Positions 55,034 to 63,053 of a stretch of 64,000 nt of DNA are shown here, piece by piece. The translations under genes were made by a program, and so were the position numbers. The DNA comes from Rheinheimera texasensis DSM 17496 (GTDB lineage Bacteria; Pseudomonadota; Gammaproteobacteria; Enterobacterales; Alteromonadaceae). Each line of letters begins with the position of its first letter. Position 1 is the first letter of the stretch. Location: positions 1 through 64,000 of the forward strand of contig NZ_JONU01000016.1 in NCBI RefSeq assembly GCF_000711985.1, in the 5' to 3' direction. Below the pieces are notes generated by a model that did no database searches, was not told where the DNA came from, and saw nothing but the letters and a program-made list of their open reading frames with translations.

Positions 55034-57157
55034 TCAGAACTCGTAACGCAGACTGAGTCGCAGCGAGCGAGGTTCACCCGGATAAGTCCAGATCGCTGAA
55101 TATGAGCTCTGGATCCAGGCTTTATCCAGCAAGTTTTCTACCACCGCTTCGGCCTGCCACTGTGAGCTTAATTGCGTGCTGGCAAACAGGCTCCACAGCG
55201 TATGCGACGGCAGCACATAAGACGGCGTTACTGCGTCACCTAATCTTTTACTCTGATAGCGCAGCCGCACGCCAAACTGGCTGTCGTAGCCGGCAATCGC
55301 CAGCTGCTGACGCAGCTGCGCACTGAGCGTATGACGCGGCACATTGACCAGCGCACTACCTTTGGGGATGAGCACGCCCCAATCAATGTTGATACTGTCT
55401 TTGAGGGTTTCGCTGTCAAGCCAGCTGTAAGACAGCGACAGATCGGAATTGGCCGAAAGCGGGCCCGCCAGTTCCAGCTCGACGCCACGGCTTTGCGCCG
55501 CACCGAGCGTGGCGGAAAAGCCGACGTTCACCGGGTCGGACACCAGAATGTTGGATTTCTCCGCATCAAATACCGACACAGTTGCTTGCCAGGACGCCAG
55601 CGCCAGCTTCATGCCCACTTCCACCGATTCGCTGAGTTCAGGCTCAAACGCCTTACCTGCGTAATCCGTACCCGACAGTGGCAGGAAACCCTCGGCGTAA
55701 TTGGCGTAGAAGGTGATCTGGTCATTGAACAAATAATTCAGGCCAACACGCGGGCTGACTTGCTGGTCTTCGGTACGGGCGACGGTCTTTTTCACCAGCT
55801 CTTCAATGCGTTGTTGGTAGCTGTCGTACCGCACACCCAGCAACAACTGCCACTGACTATTCAGCTGCACTAAATCCTGCAGGTAAACCCCCACAGCTTG
55901 CTGCGATTCAACGTTTTCATACAAAGTGGCGATAGTGCCGGCTTTGGCAACCCCATACAAAGGCGCCTGAATATCAATGGCATAGCTACCTTTTGGCCCA
56001 CGATAACGGCCCAGCAGTGTGTAGAGTTCATAGTCATAGGCGTCAGTGCCTAGCAACAACTGATGGGTGAGACCGAACAGCTGCGGGCTGCCGCTCAGCT
56101 CCGCGCGGGCGGTGCTGTCTTCAGAGTGATAGTCACGGTAGCGGCGCTGGCGCGTCAGCGTTTTGCTATCATCAGTCACGCCCTGGCGCGCTTTCGCCAG
56201 TTCCGCATCGGAAGAAAACCCCTGCAGGCTGGAATCGCGGTAACCGGCGCCCAGGTTCAGGTGCCAACTGTTGCCTAAATCACGCTCGTAACTGAGCTGG
56301 TGGCCGGTAGCTTCAATTTCAGTCGGTTTGTCGCCGGGTTCGCCCAAATAGCGGCTGTGCGGCACCGTATCAAAATTGTTGTTGAGTACGACAATACCGC
56401 GGTCAAACAGTTGGTCCTGCCGCAGCACTTCAACTTCGTACAACACAGAGCTGTCGGCATCAAGCTGCCACAACACAGAAGGCGTCAGCACCTGCTTTTC
56501 ACTGGTCACTTCGTCGCGAAAACTACCATAGTCCTGCACTGCGCCGTTGACGCGCAGCATCAGACTGTCGCTGTAGGCGTAGTTATAATCACCTTCCAGC
56601 CGGTATTGCTGCTCAGTCGCAGCGCTGGCTTTGAGGTAGCCGCCGTTGGTCTGATTCGGTTTGCGCGTGATGATATTGATGGTGCCGCCGGGTTCAGAGC
56701 GGCCGTACAAAGCCGAGCCAGGGCCTTTTAAAATCTCGACCATTTCGATATTTGACACATCGCGATGACCACTAAAACCGCGGCCGCCGTTAAAACCGTT
56801 GATCAAATACCCTGATGGCATGTTTTCGTTGCCGGGAAAGCCACGCAGCGAAAAACTGTCCCACAGGCCGCCGCCATTGTTCTGCCGCGCAATACCGCTG
56901 GATAAATCCAGCACATCCTGAAAACGGCTCATCGACCAGTCAGAAAAATCATCCTGCCCCAGCACTGACACTGCCTGCGGTAATTTTTCCACCGGTACCT
57001 GGCCGCGATAGCTTTGATGATGGCGCACTTCAATGTGCTCCAGATTTTGTACTTCTTCAGCGCCAGCCGGTGCAGCGCAGAGTAGCGCCAGTACAGACAG
57101 CGGAAATAATCGGTGGGGGATCGCCTTCACGGCAAAGCGGCGCGCAGAAAATGACAT
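55034..57157 (-). CDS. TonB-dependent siderophore-type receptor
   Basis: The ATG at 57157 is preferred (GAGG six bases upstream), giving 707 residues; the frame opens at 57211 but the extra residues overlap the operator. A signal peptide ends A-P-A-G-A. The plug domain shows the siderophore-receptor layout: P-V-E-K-L-P-Q-A-V-S-V-L, S-L-R-G-F and V-E-I-L-K-G-P-G-S-A-L-Y-G-R-S-E-P-G-G-T-I-N. The barrel ends in the usual aromatic F after R-L-S-L-R-Y-E. Such receptors import iron-siderophore complexes. Here a Zur-like, not Fur-like, palindrome lies 12-34 bases before the start, which hints at import of a zinc-carrying metallophore. There are no His-rich loops, unlike the receptor nearby. Confidence 0.88.
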   Translation of the reverse strand: MSFSARRFAVKAIPHRLFPLSVLALLCAAPAGAEEVQNLEHIEVRHHQSYRGQVPVEKLPQAVSVLGQDDFSDWSMSRFQDVLDLSSGIARQNNGGGLWDSFSLRGFPGNENMPSGYLINGFNGGRGFSGHRDVSNIEMVEILKGPGSALYGRSEPGGTINIITRKPNQTNGGYLKASAATEQQYRLEGDYNYAYSDSLMLRVNGAVQDYGSFRDEVTSEKQVLTPSVLWQLDADSSVLYEVEVLRQDQLFDRGIVVLNNNFDTVPHSRYLGEPGDKPTEIEATGHQLSYERDLGNSWHLNLGAGYRDSSLQGFSSDAELAKARQGVTDDSKTLTRQRRYRDYHSEDSTARAELSGSPQLFGLTHQLLLGTDAYDYELYTLLGRYRGPKGSYAIDIQAPLYGVAKAGTIATLYENVESQQAVGVYLQDLVQLNSQWQLLLGVRYDSYQQRIEELVKKTVARTEDQQVSPRVGLNYLFNDQITFYANYAEGFLPLSGTDYAGKAFEPELSESVEVGMKLALASWQATVSVFDAEKSNILVSDPVNVGFSATLGAAQSRGVELELAGPLSANSDLSLSYSWLDSETLKDSINIDWGVLIPKGSALVNVPRHTLSAQLRQQLAIAGYDSQFGVRLRYQSKRLGDAVTPSYVLPSHTLWSLFASTQLSSQWQAEAVVENLLDKAWIQSSYSAIWTYPGEPRSLRLSLRYEF

Positions 57158-57168
57158 ATCAGCCTCAA

Positions 57169-57191
57169 GAAATGTGATGTTATCACATATT
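57169..57191. promoter_or_regulatory. Zur-type operator upstream of the siderophore-type receptor
   Basis: The plus strand reads GAAATGTGATGTTATCACAT followed by ATT, a good match to the Zur palindrome with an ATGTGAT/ATCACAT core. It lies directly before the receptor start. It shares the outer GAAATGT and inner TATCACAT with the box at 53411-53434. Confidence 0.7.
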
Positions 57192-57365
57192 AACTTAAAG
57201 CATTTAGTCACGGGAAGCCCTGCGCCGGTGATTTCGGTTCAACTGCCGGAAAACACCGTTGACTGCCACCGGTAACATCTGCTGAAAAAAATCTCGCTCT
57301 GGCTGGCGAACCAGCAATTAATCGATTAAGTTTTGCTCATCCGGGTACAACAACACAGGTCGAAA

Positions 57366-58172
57366 ATGGAGTTCCGCCTCTCGCGCTGGCTCAGCGCATT
57401 TTGCCTTGGCTGTGCTTTAGTACAAACCACCACTGCCGCAGAACTACAGTGGGCTGTGAATCATGCCCCGCCTTTTCATATCGTCGACGGTCCTTTGCGT
57501 GGCCAAGGCATTTGTGATGTGTTGATTGAACGGCTACATCTGCTGCTGCCCGGTGTCAAAGCCAAACTGAATCAGATGCCGCAACTTAGGGTGACCCGTG
57601 AACTGCAGCAACAGCATCAGTTGTGTTTTGCCTGCATGCTGCAACCGAAACAACCACTGAGCGGCGTGATTTATTCGGACAGCACTCATCAGTACCGGCC
57701 GCATCAAGTCATCACCCGGCCGGCGCTCGCCGACCAATTGCGCCGGCAATTTGGTCCACAACCTGCCTTTGCCAATCTACTCAGAGTCCCAAACTTACGC
57801 TTTGGTTATCCTGCCGGCCGTAAATACGGCATTTTACAACCTTTGATTGACGCGCATCAGCAACAGCATCCGCAGCAGGTGCTGCAGCGTACCGGAGATA
57901 ACGAAACTATCGCCATGCTGAATATGGTGGCGCACAACCGCCTCGACTACACACTCGAATACCCCTTTGTTTATCAATATTATCGTGAGCTTGGCGGCAC
58001 AGAATTAACACTATTGCCGTTAGCGGAGAAGCAGGCCGAACAGCTCCCCGGAGTGATTGGTTGTGGTAATGCCCCGCAAAATCAACAACTGATGCCAAAG
58101 ATCAATCAAGTGATCCCAGAGCTACGCCGCGACCCTGTGTTTTTACAGGCGTTGCGCCGCTGGGGTGTCTGA
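57366..58172 (+). CDS. periplasmic solute-binding-like protein
   Basis: The start at ATG 57366 is preferred because AGG lies seven bases upstream and a signal peptide begins there (L-S-A-F-C-L-G-C-A-L-V, cut after T-T-A-A); the frame opens at 57333. The mature protein of about 240 residues resembles bacterial solute-binding proteins of the family 3 type: E-L-Q-W-A-V-N-H-A-P-P-F-H-I at the start, G-I-C-D-V-L-I-E-R-L next, and L-D-Y-T-L-E-Y-P-F-V near the end. It lacks a transporter gene beside it and is followed by a sensor kinase gene 66 bases on, so it may deliver a signal to that kinase instead of feeding a permease. Confidence 0.7.
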   Translation: MEFRLSRWLSAFCLGCALVQTTTAAELQWAVNHAPPFHIVDGPLRGQGICDVLIERLHLLLPGVKAKLNQMPQLRVTRELQQQHQLCFACMLQPKQPLSGVIYSDSTHQYRPHQVITRPALADQLRRQFGPQPAFANLLRVPNLRFGYPAGRKYGILQPLIDAHQQQHPQQVLQRTGDNETIAMLNMVAHNRLDYTLEYPFVYQYYRELGGTELTLLPLAEKQAEQLPGVIGCGNAPQNQQLMPKINQVIPELRRDPVFLQALRRWGV

Positions 58173-58238
58173 TGTGGAATTGCCGCCAGCGCCAGCAGCC
58201 CTTACACTGTCGCTTCACGCTGATTTCAGGAACTTATT

Positions 58239-60041
58239 GTGCTCCGATTGCCCCGCCCGGCACTGCTGCTGTGTTATCTGCTGCTGTTATTGCTGACCGC
58301 GGCAGCCTGCCAGCATTGGATTTATCAGGACTTGCGCGCCCAGGCGGCCAGTCAGAGCAATAATCTGGCGGCATTTTTGCGCTATAGCATCGGTCGCCAC
58401 GCCACATTGCCGGCAAAGCTCGGCCAAAGCCCGCTGCTGCAGCAATGGCTGGCACAGTCTGATATCACAGCGCTGAATCAATATCTGGCCGAATTGCAGC
58501 AAAGTGCTGGTGTGGCTGATTTATATCTGGTTGGCAATGATGGTCTGGTGCTGGCAAGCAGTAACAGTCTTGAAACCACTTCCTATGTCGGCCGTGATTT
58601 TGGCTTTCGGCCTTATGTGCAGGCGGCGCTCGCCGGCAACAGCGGGTTTTATTATGCGCTTGGCCATACCAGCGGCATGCGCGGCGTGTATTACAGCGCG
58701 CCGCTGCGACAGGACGCCACGAACCTGGCCAGCGCAGTGCTGGCTGTGCTGGTAGCAAAGGTTGATTTAGAACCACTGGAACTGCAGCAACAACAAATCG
58801 CCGGCCTCAAAGGCAGTCACTTTATTGTCACTGGCCAGAGTAATGAAATTTTCCTCTCCGACGTACCGGAATGGCGTCTGACCAAGCTGGACAACGCAGC
58901 GCTGAGCAGTAGCGAACAGCCGCGATATCTGACCAAAGCCATCACGCCGCTTGGCCAGACTGAACGCCGCGCGCTGCTGACGCCCTGGCAACAGCTGTGG
59001 CAGATGCCACTTGGCGACAACCGGCAGAATTATCTGGCGCAGTCGCAACAACTCAGCGAATTCGGCTGGCAATTAACGGTACTGACGCCGGCTACGGATG
59101 CTTATCAGCAGCTCAGTGCCGCTTTGCTTTTGACTACCCTGCTGTTTGTGATTTTACTGCTTGGCTGGCGACTGCAACGCGAGCGGCAAAAACGCACGGC
59201 GCAGCTGGAATTACATGCCAGACAACTGGAACAACGCGTCATTGCCCGAACTGCAGACCTTGCCGCCAGCAATCAGCAGTTGGTTGCGCAAATTCAGCAG
59301 CGCGAACAAACCGAAACCGCGCTGGCGCAAACCGAACAGGAATTAGTGCAGGCGGCGAAACTCGCCACCATCGGCAGTTTGTCGGCTTCGCTGAACCATG
59401 AGCTGAACCAGCCGCTGACGGCGCTGTCGAGTTACAGCCAAACCACCGTCAAAATGCTCGATAAAGCCATGTATAGCGAGGCCAAACAAAACCTGCATGC
59501 GATGCAGCAACTGATTGCCAGGCTGAGTAATATCGTCGCGCAGTTTAAAGATTTCAGCCGCAAAAGCGCCGGTAAAAATCAGCCGGTTGATGTCAATAAG
59601 CTGGTGCTGGACGCGGTCGGGTTGGTGCACCACCAGTGCCAGCGCCAGGGCGTGAAAGTGCGGCTCCAGCTGCCGGAAGCACCGCCGCAAGTGCTGGGTG
59701 ACCCTATTCAGCTGGAACAGGTGCTGGTCAACTTATTGACCAATGCGCTACAGGCGATGCAACAGCAAACCGATGCCGCACTGGCGGTAGCGGTCAAGAC
59801 CACGGACGGACAGGTGCAAATTCTGCTGAAAGATCAGGGCCCCGGCATTGAACCGCATCATCTGGAACGCATTTTCGAAGCCTTTTTTACCACCAAACAA
59901 CGCGACGGCTTAGGGCTTGGCCTGTCGATTTCGCAGCGTATTATTCAGTCCTTTGCCGGCAAACTGGAAGTGCGCAATCACCCGCAGGGTGGCGCTGAGT
60001 TTTGTGTCACCTTACCGCTGTTACCGATGGAAGCCTGCTGA
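58239..60041 (+). CDS. DctB-like sensor histidine kinase
   Basis: A 600-residue membrane kinase with a GTG start and AGGAA seven bases upstream. One membrane helix lies at about 7-24. A periplasmic double-Cache-like sensor (about 25-290) contains V-G-R-D-F-G-F-R-P-Y-V-Q-A-A and G-V-Y-Y-S-A-P, typical of DctB. A second helix lies near 292-310. After a coiled linker, the phospho-acceptor His387 stands in L-N-H-E-L-N-Q-P-L. The ATPase boxes are present (N-L-L-T-N-A-L-Q-A-M, D-Q-G-P-G-I, G-L-G-L-G-L-S-I). It autophosphorylates on ligand binding and passes the phosphate to the next gene product, which it overlaps as TGATG. The ligand is unknown; carboxylates are the family norm. Confidence 0.9.
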   Translation: MLRLPRPALLLCYLLLLLLTAAACQHWIYQDLRAQAASQSNNLAAFLRYSIGRHATLPAKLGQSPLLQQWLAQSDITALNQYLAELQQSAGVADLYLVGNDGLVLASSNSLETTSYVGRDFGFRPYVQAALAGNSGFYYALGHTSGMRGVYYSAPLRQDATNLASAVLAVLVAKVDLEPLELQQQQIAGLKGSHFIVTGQSNEIFLSDVPEWRLTKLDNAALSSSEQPRYLTKAITPLGQTERRALLTPWQQLWQMPLGDNRQNYLAQSQQLSEFGWQLTVLTPATDAYQQLSAALLLTTLLFVILLLGWRLQRERQKRTAQLELHARQLEQRVIARTADLAASNQQLVAQIQQREQTETALAQTEQELVQAAKLATIGSLSASLNHELNQPLTALSSYSQTTVKMLDKAMYSEAKQNLHAMQQLIARLSNIVAQFKDFSRKSAGKNQPVDVNKLVLDAVGLVHHQCQRQGVKVRLQLPEAPPQVLGDPIQLEQVLVNLLTNALQAMQQQTDAALAVAVKTTDGQVQILLKDQGPGIEPHHLERIFEAFFTTKQRDGLGLGLSISQRIIQSFAGKLEVRNHPQGGAEFCVTLPLLPMEAC

Positions 60042-61417
60042 TGCCGCTGCCTGCAAATGCCAACGAACTAGTACCGCAAATTCTGTTTATCGATGATGAA
60101 GCCGAGATCCGTACCGTCGTCGAGCAGCTGTTCCGCTTAGAAGGGCTGCAGTGCAGCACCACGGCTAACCCGGGCGCGCTGTTAAAACAATTAACGGCGG
60201 ATTTTCCTGGCATCGTCATTACCGACATTCATATGCCGGCGATGCACGGGCTGGATTTGCTGCAGGCCATTCACGCCATCGATGCCGAAATTCCGGTGGT
60301 GGTGCTAACCGGTTATGGTGCAGTGTCGCTTGCGGTTAAAGCGCTGCAACAAGGCGCTTATGATTTTCTGGAAAAACCATTTGATAACAGCCATTTATTG
60401 GAAGTAGCGCAGCGCGCTTTAGAAAAACGCGCACTGGTGCTGGAAAACCGCGCCTTAAAAGCCTCTGTCGCCCGTGCCCAGCAACCCGGTATGCGCATTC
60501 TGGGTCAAAGCCCGGCCATGGTTCAGCTGCGCAGTGTGCTCGATGCGGTGCTGGACGCACCGGCCGATGTGCTGATTTTTGGTGAAACCGGCTGTGGCAA
60601 AGAGCTGGTCGCGCGCTATCTGCATGAACAAAGCAGCCGGCGCGAGCACAATTTTGTCGCCATCAACTGCGGAGCCATTCCGGAACAGTTGATTGAAAGC
60701 GAGTTATTTGGCACCGACGCCGGCGCTTATACCGGCGCCGAGAAAAAACGCGCCGGTAAGTTTGAATTCGCCAACGGCGGCACGCTGTTTCTCGATGAAA
60801 TCGAAAGCACACCACTGTCGCTGCAGGTGAAGTTATTACGCGTACTGGAAGAGCGCCGTGTTACCCGGCTTGGCTCCAATCAGCCGGTCGCGCTCGACCT
60901 GCGTATTATCGCCGCCACCAAAACCGACTTAAAACAACTGGCCGCCAGCGGTGCTTTTCGCGCCGATCTGTATTACCGCTTAAGCCTGGTCGAAGTCAGT
61001 CTACCGCCACTGCGCGACCGGCGTGATGATTTGATGCTGCTGTTCAGCCATTTTGCCTTGGTTGCTGCCGCGCGTTTTCACAAAGAATATCAGCCGCTAA
61101 CACCGGCCCAGGTGCAGCAACTGCAACAACACGACTGGCCCGGCAATGTGCGCGAGCTGCGTAATATGGCTGAACGTTATGTACTGCTTGGCCCTGCCGT
61201 TTGTTTTGGCAAAACCGACACAGCAGACGAAGGCATCAGCAGCCTGATGTCGCTGCAACAACGGGTGGAAGCTTACGAAAAAAGCCTGATTGAAGAAGCG
61301 CTAAACCAACACCACGGCTCCATCAAAGATGTGATGCAGGAACTCGGCCTCGCCCGCAAAACCTTGTACGACAAAATGGCGAAATATCAGCTGACCCGGC
61401 GGGATTTTTTGGAGTGA
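60041..61417 (+). CDS. DctD-like sigma-54-dependent response regulator
   Basis: The start is the ATG overlapping the kinase stop (60041); the frame opens at 60002. The 458-residue product has a receiver domain with phospho-acceptor Asp62 (V-I-T-D-I-H-M-P-A-M-H-G). The AAA+ domain has Walker A G-E-T-G-C-G-K-E, the sigma-54 contact loop G-A-Y-T-G-A and Walker B G-T-L-F-L-D-E-I-E. It ends in a Fis-type helix-turn-helix (M-Q-E-L-G-L-A-R-K-T-L-Y-D-K-M). It activates sigma-54 promoters when phosphorylated by the upstream kinase. The contact loop has Tyr instead of the usual Phe, a known tolerated variant. No transporter target is in the window. Confidence 0.93.
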   Translation: MPLPANANELVPQILFIDDEAEIRTVVEQLFRLEGLQCSTTANPGALLKQLTADFPGIVITDIHMPAMHGLDLLQAIHAIDAEIPVVVLTGYGAVSLAVKALQQGAYDFLEKPFDNSHLLEVAQRALEKRALVLENRALKASVARAQQPGMRILGQSPAMVQLRSVLDAVLDAPADVLIFGETGCGKELVARYLHEQSSRREHNFVAINCGAIPEQLIESELFGTDAGAYTGAEKKRAGKFEFANGGTLFLDEIESTPLSLQVKLLRVLEERRVTRLGSNQPVALDLRIIAATKTDLKQLAASGAFRADLYYRLSLVEVSLPPLRDRRDDLMLLFSHFALVAAARFHKEYQPLTPAQVQQLQQHDWPGNVRELRNMAERYVLLGPAVCFGKTDTADEGISSLMSLQQRVEAYEKSLIEEALNQHHGSIKDVMQELGLARKTLYDKMAKYQLTRRDFLE

Positions 61418-61915
61418 TTTTGGGATTAGCCTCTGCTGGCTTTGCTGGAATCATTTTTATCTTTTCGGATAGACCGGCAAGCCAGGAGTTCACCTAACCC
61501 TGAGTCACTTTCTTTTATGATTAGCTACGCCATTCCCCCCCGGGCCAGCTAAAGCTGTTCAGTGCAAGCCCTGTCGGGCGGAACCGGGCGAGCGCTTTTT
61601 GGTTATTTTTTATCGCGATAAACAGCAACTCGCCTATCGGGCGAAACAGCCGAGCGCCAGTTCAAAGATAGAAGTGAATACTTTGCTAAGCGGTTCCACC
61701 GCAAAGGCAAAAGTAAAAAACACTGCAGAAACTGCCGCCTGTTAGGGCAAAAAACCAAACCTGTTCCAGGTCTCTGATAAACCACTGATAAAAAACGGAT
61801 AAATTCCTGATATCGCACTACAGGCTCTAGGCCTGTCTTTGTGCTTTTTGCATGCTGAAGCAGTTCCCAGCACTGGGAAACATCACGCCAATAAACTGAA
61901 ACACAGGACATCCCA
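61418..61915. other. non-coding gap with short hairpins and a diverged direct repeat
   Basis: About 500 bases without a supported gene. A segment around TCGGGCGGAACCGGGCGAGCGC (split over 61575-61597) recurs in altered form (TCGGGCGAAACAGCC and GAGCGC) about 61637-61659. GCCC/GGGC and TCGCC/GGCGA hairpins lie within these. They look like REP-type fragments. Nothing else was identified. Confidence 0.4.
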
Positions 61916-62269
61916 ATGAAAAAATTACTGATTTTATCTGCACTTTTGTTATCTGCGTCTGCACTGAGCACTTCGGCCTTTGCCGCCGATTTACGCTGCA
62001 CTGTCGGTGGTGACAGCCAAATCGGCTATTGCGATACGATGATTTGGGGTAAACGCTCAGCACCTGCGTCGTTTAAAGTGGAAAACACCAGTAAACCGGT
62101 CAGTCAGTACCTGTGGCAATCACCGTCAGTTTGCAAAAGCAAAACTACTGCCAGTTGTGCTTTTACCGCTTATTCCTTTGTTGAATATACGGGTTCAGTG
62201 CTGGTGCTGTACACCGACGGTACTTATGAAAGCCTGAACGCGACCCTGCGTTTCGAAGACGGCCGCTAA
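61916..62269 (+). CDS. small secreted Cys-containing protein
   Basis: A 117-residue protein with AGGA upstream and a clear signal peptide (K-K-L-L-I-L-S-A-L-L-L-S-A-S-A, cut after A-F-A). The mature part has four Cys residues (R-C-T, Y-C-D, V-C-K, S-C-A), enough for two disulphides, and a beta-strand pattern. It probably resides in the periplasm. I do not recognise a family. Its stop is four bases from the end of the convergent cytochrome gene. Confidence 0.7.
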   Translation: MKKLLILSALLLSASALSTSAFAADLRCTVGGDSQIGYCDTMIWGKRSAPASFKVENTSKPVSQYLWQSPSVCKSKTTASCAFTAYSFVEYTGSVLVLYTDGTYESLNATLRFEDGR

Positions 62270-62273
62270 GCCG

Positions 62274-62612
62274 TTATTGACCGGCAACCGCCTCAGTCAC
62301 AACGACCGGGGCAGGTTGCTGTGCAGCAAAAAATGCCGCGATATCCACAATGTCCTGGTCAGTCAGCCCCTGTGCCATCGGCGCCATAATCTGATGCTGG
62401 CGCTGACCATCACGATAAGCTTTTAACGCCTGCTGCAGATAACCGGCTTTTTGTCCGGCGAGATTTGGGTAATCCGGCAACACCGAAATGCCAGTACTGC
62501 CATGGCAAGCCACACACATAGCTGCTTTGGCCTGACCTCGACTGATATCTGCCGGCGCTGCTGACAAGGACATAGAAAAACTGAGCAATATCAATAACAT
62601 CAATGTTCGCAT
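62274..62612 (-). CDS. monohaem c-type cytochrome
   Basis: A 112-residue periplasmic protein with GGAG six bases before the ATG and a signal peptide ending S-L-S-A-A. Haem is bound at C-V-A-C-H-G (about residues 33-38), and the Met ligand lies in M-A-P-M-A-Q-G-L (about 77-84), followed by the usual final helix [12 protein letters not shown]. The layout matches cytochrome c553/c4-half proteins that carry electrons in the periplasm. The C-terminal tail is Pro/Val-rich and short. It is a single gene with convergent and divergent neighbours. Confidence 0.92.
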   Translation of the reverse strand: MRTLMLLILLSFSMSLSAAPADISRGQAKAAMCVACHGSTGISVLPDYPNLAGQKAGYLQQALKAYRDGQRQHQIMAPMAQGLTDQDIVDIAAFFAAQQPAPVVVTEAVAGQ

Positions 62613-62714
62613 TCGCAGCTCCTGTATCTGTGACCGTTTTCAGTAAAGCAAAAGCGCCTGATTACACAAGAAAATTGCTAAAATCAGCGCTTTGACACCA
62701 AGACAGAAACCCGC

Positions 62715-63026
62715 ATGCTGCAATTAATACAAATCAATGCCGTCGACATCCCGTCGCCGCAGCTGCAATTAACCTTTAACCGGCAGCCGGATCCGGTCAG
62801 TGACGGCCCCCAGTTGCAACAATGGCTGCAGCGTTTTACGCCGATTGGTCGGCTGCAAACAGAAAGTAGCCTGGATTTAATACTGATCCGCTTTTACTTT
62901 AACGATCAGCCGTTTTACCTGCATGCCGAGCACTACAGCGAGAGCTGCTGGATTGATACTGACAGTCAGGCTGCAGATATGCTACTGTCAGAGCTTCATC
63001 GCCTGCTGGCTCAAGATCTTGTTTAG
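62715..63026 (+). CDS. hypothetical protein
   Basis: A 103-residue cytosolic protein, not recognised. The sequence alternates hydrophobic strands (L-D-L-I-L-I-R-F-Y-F, F-Y-L-H-A-E-H-Y) and ends in a helix with L-H-R-L-L. It has no signal peptide. The ribosome site is weak. Codon use is like that of neighbouring chromosomal genes. It precedes the sensor gene by 27 bases and could share its transcript. Confidence 0.65.
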   Translation: MLQLIQINAVDIPSPQLQLTFNRQPDPVSDGPQLQQWLQRFTPIGRLQTESSLDLILIRFYFNDQPFYLHAEHYSESCWIDTDSQAADMLLSELHRLLAQDLV

Positions 63027-63053
63027 AATTCATTTGCTTAGCGGAAATAAAAC

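Noticed and set aside
57169-57191. Fur box upstream of the siderophore-type receptor
   Set aside because: The palindrome is ATGTGAT/ATCACAT with Zur-like flanks and does not contain the GATAAT-type hexamers of Fur sites.
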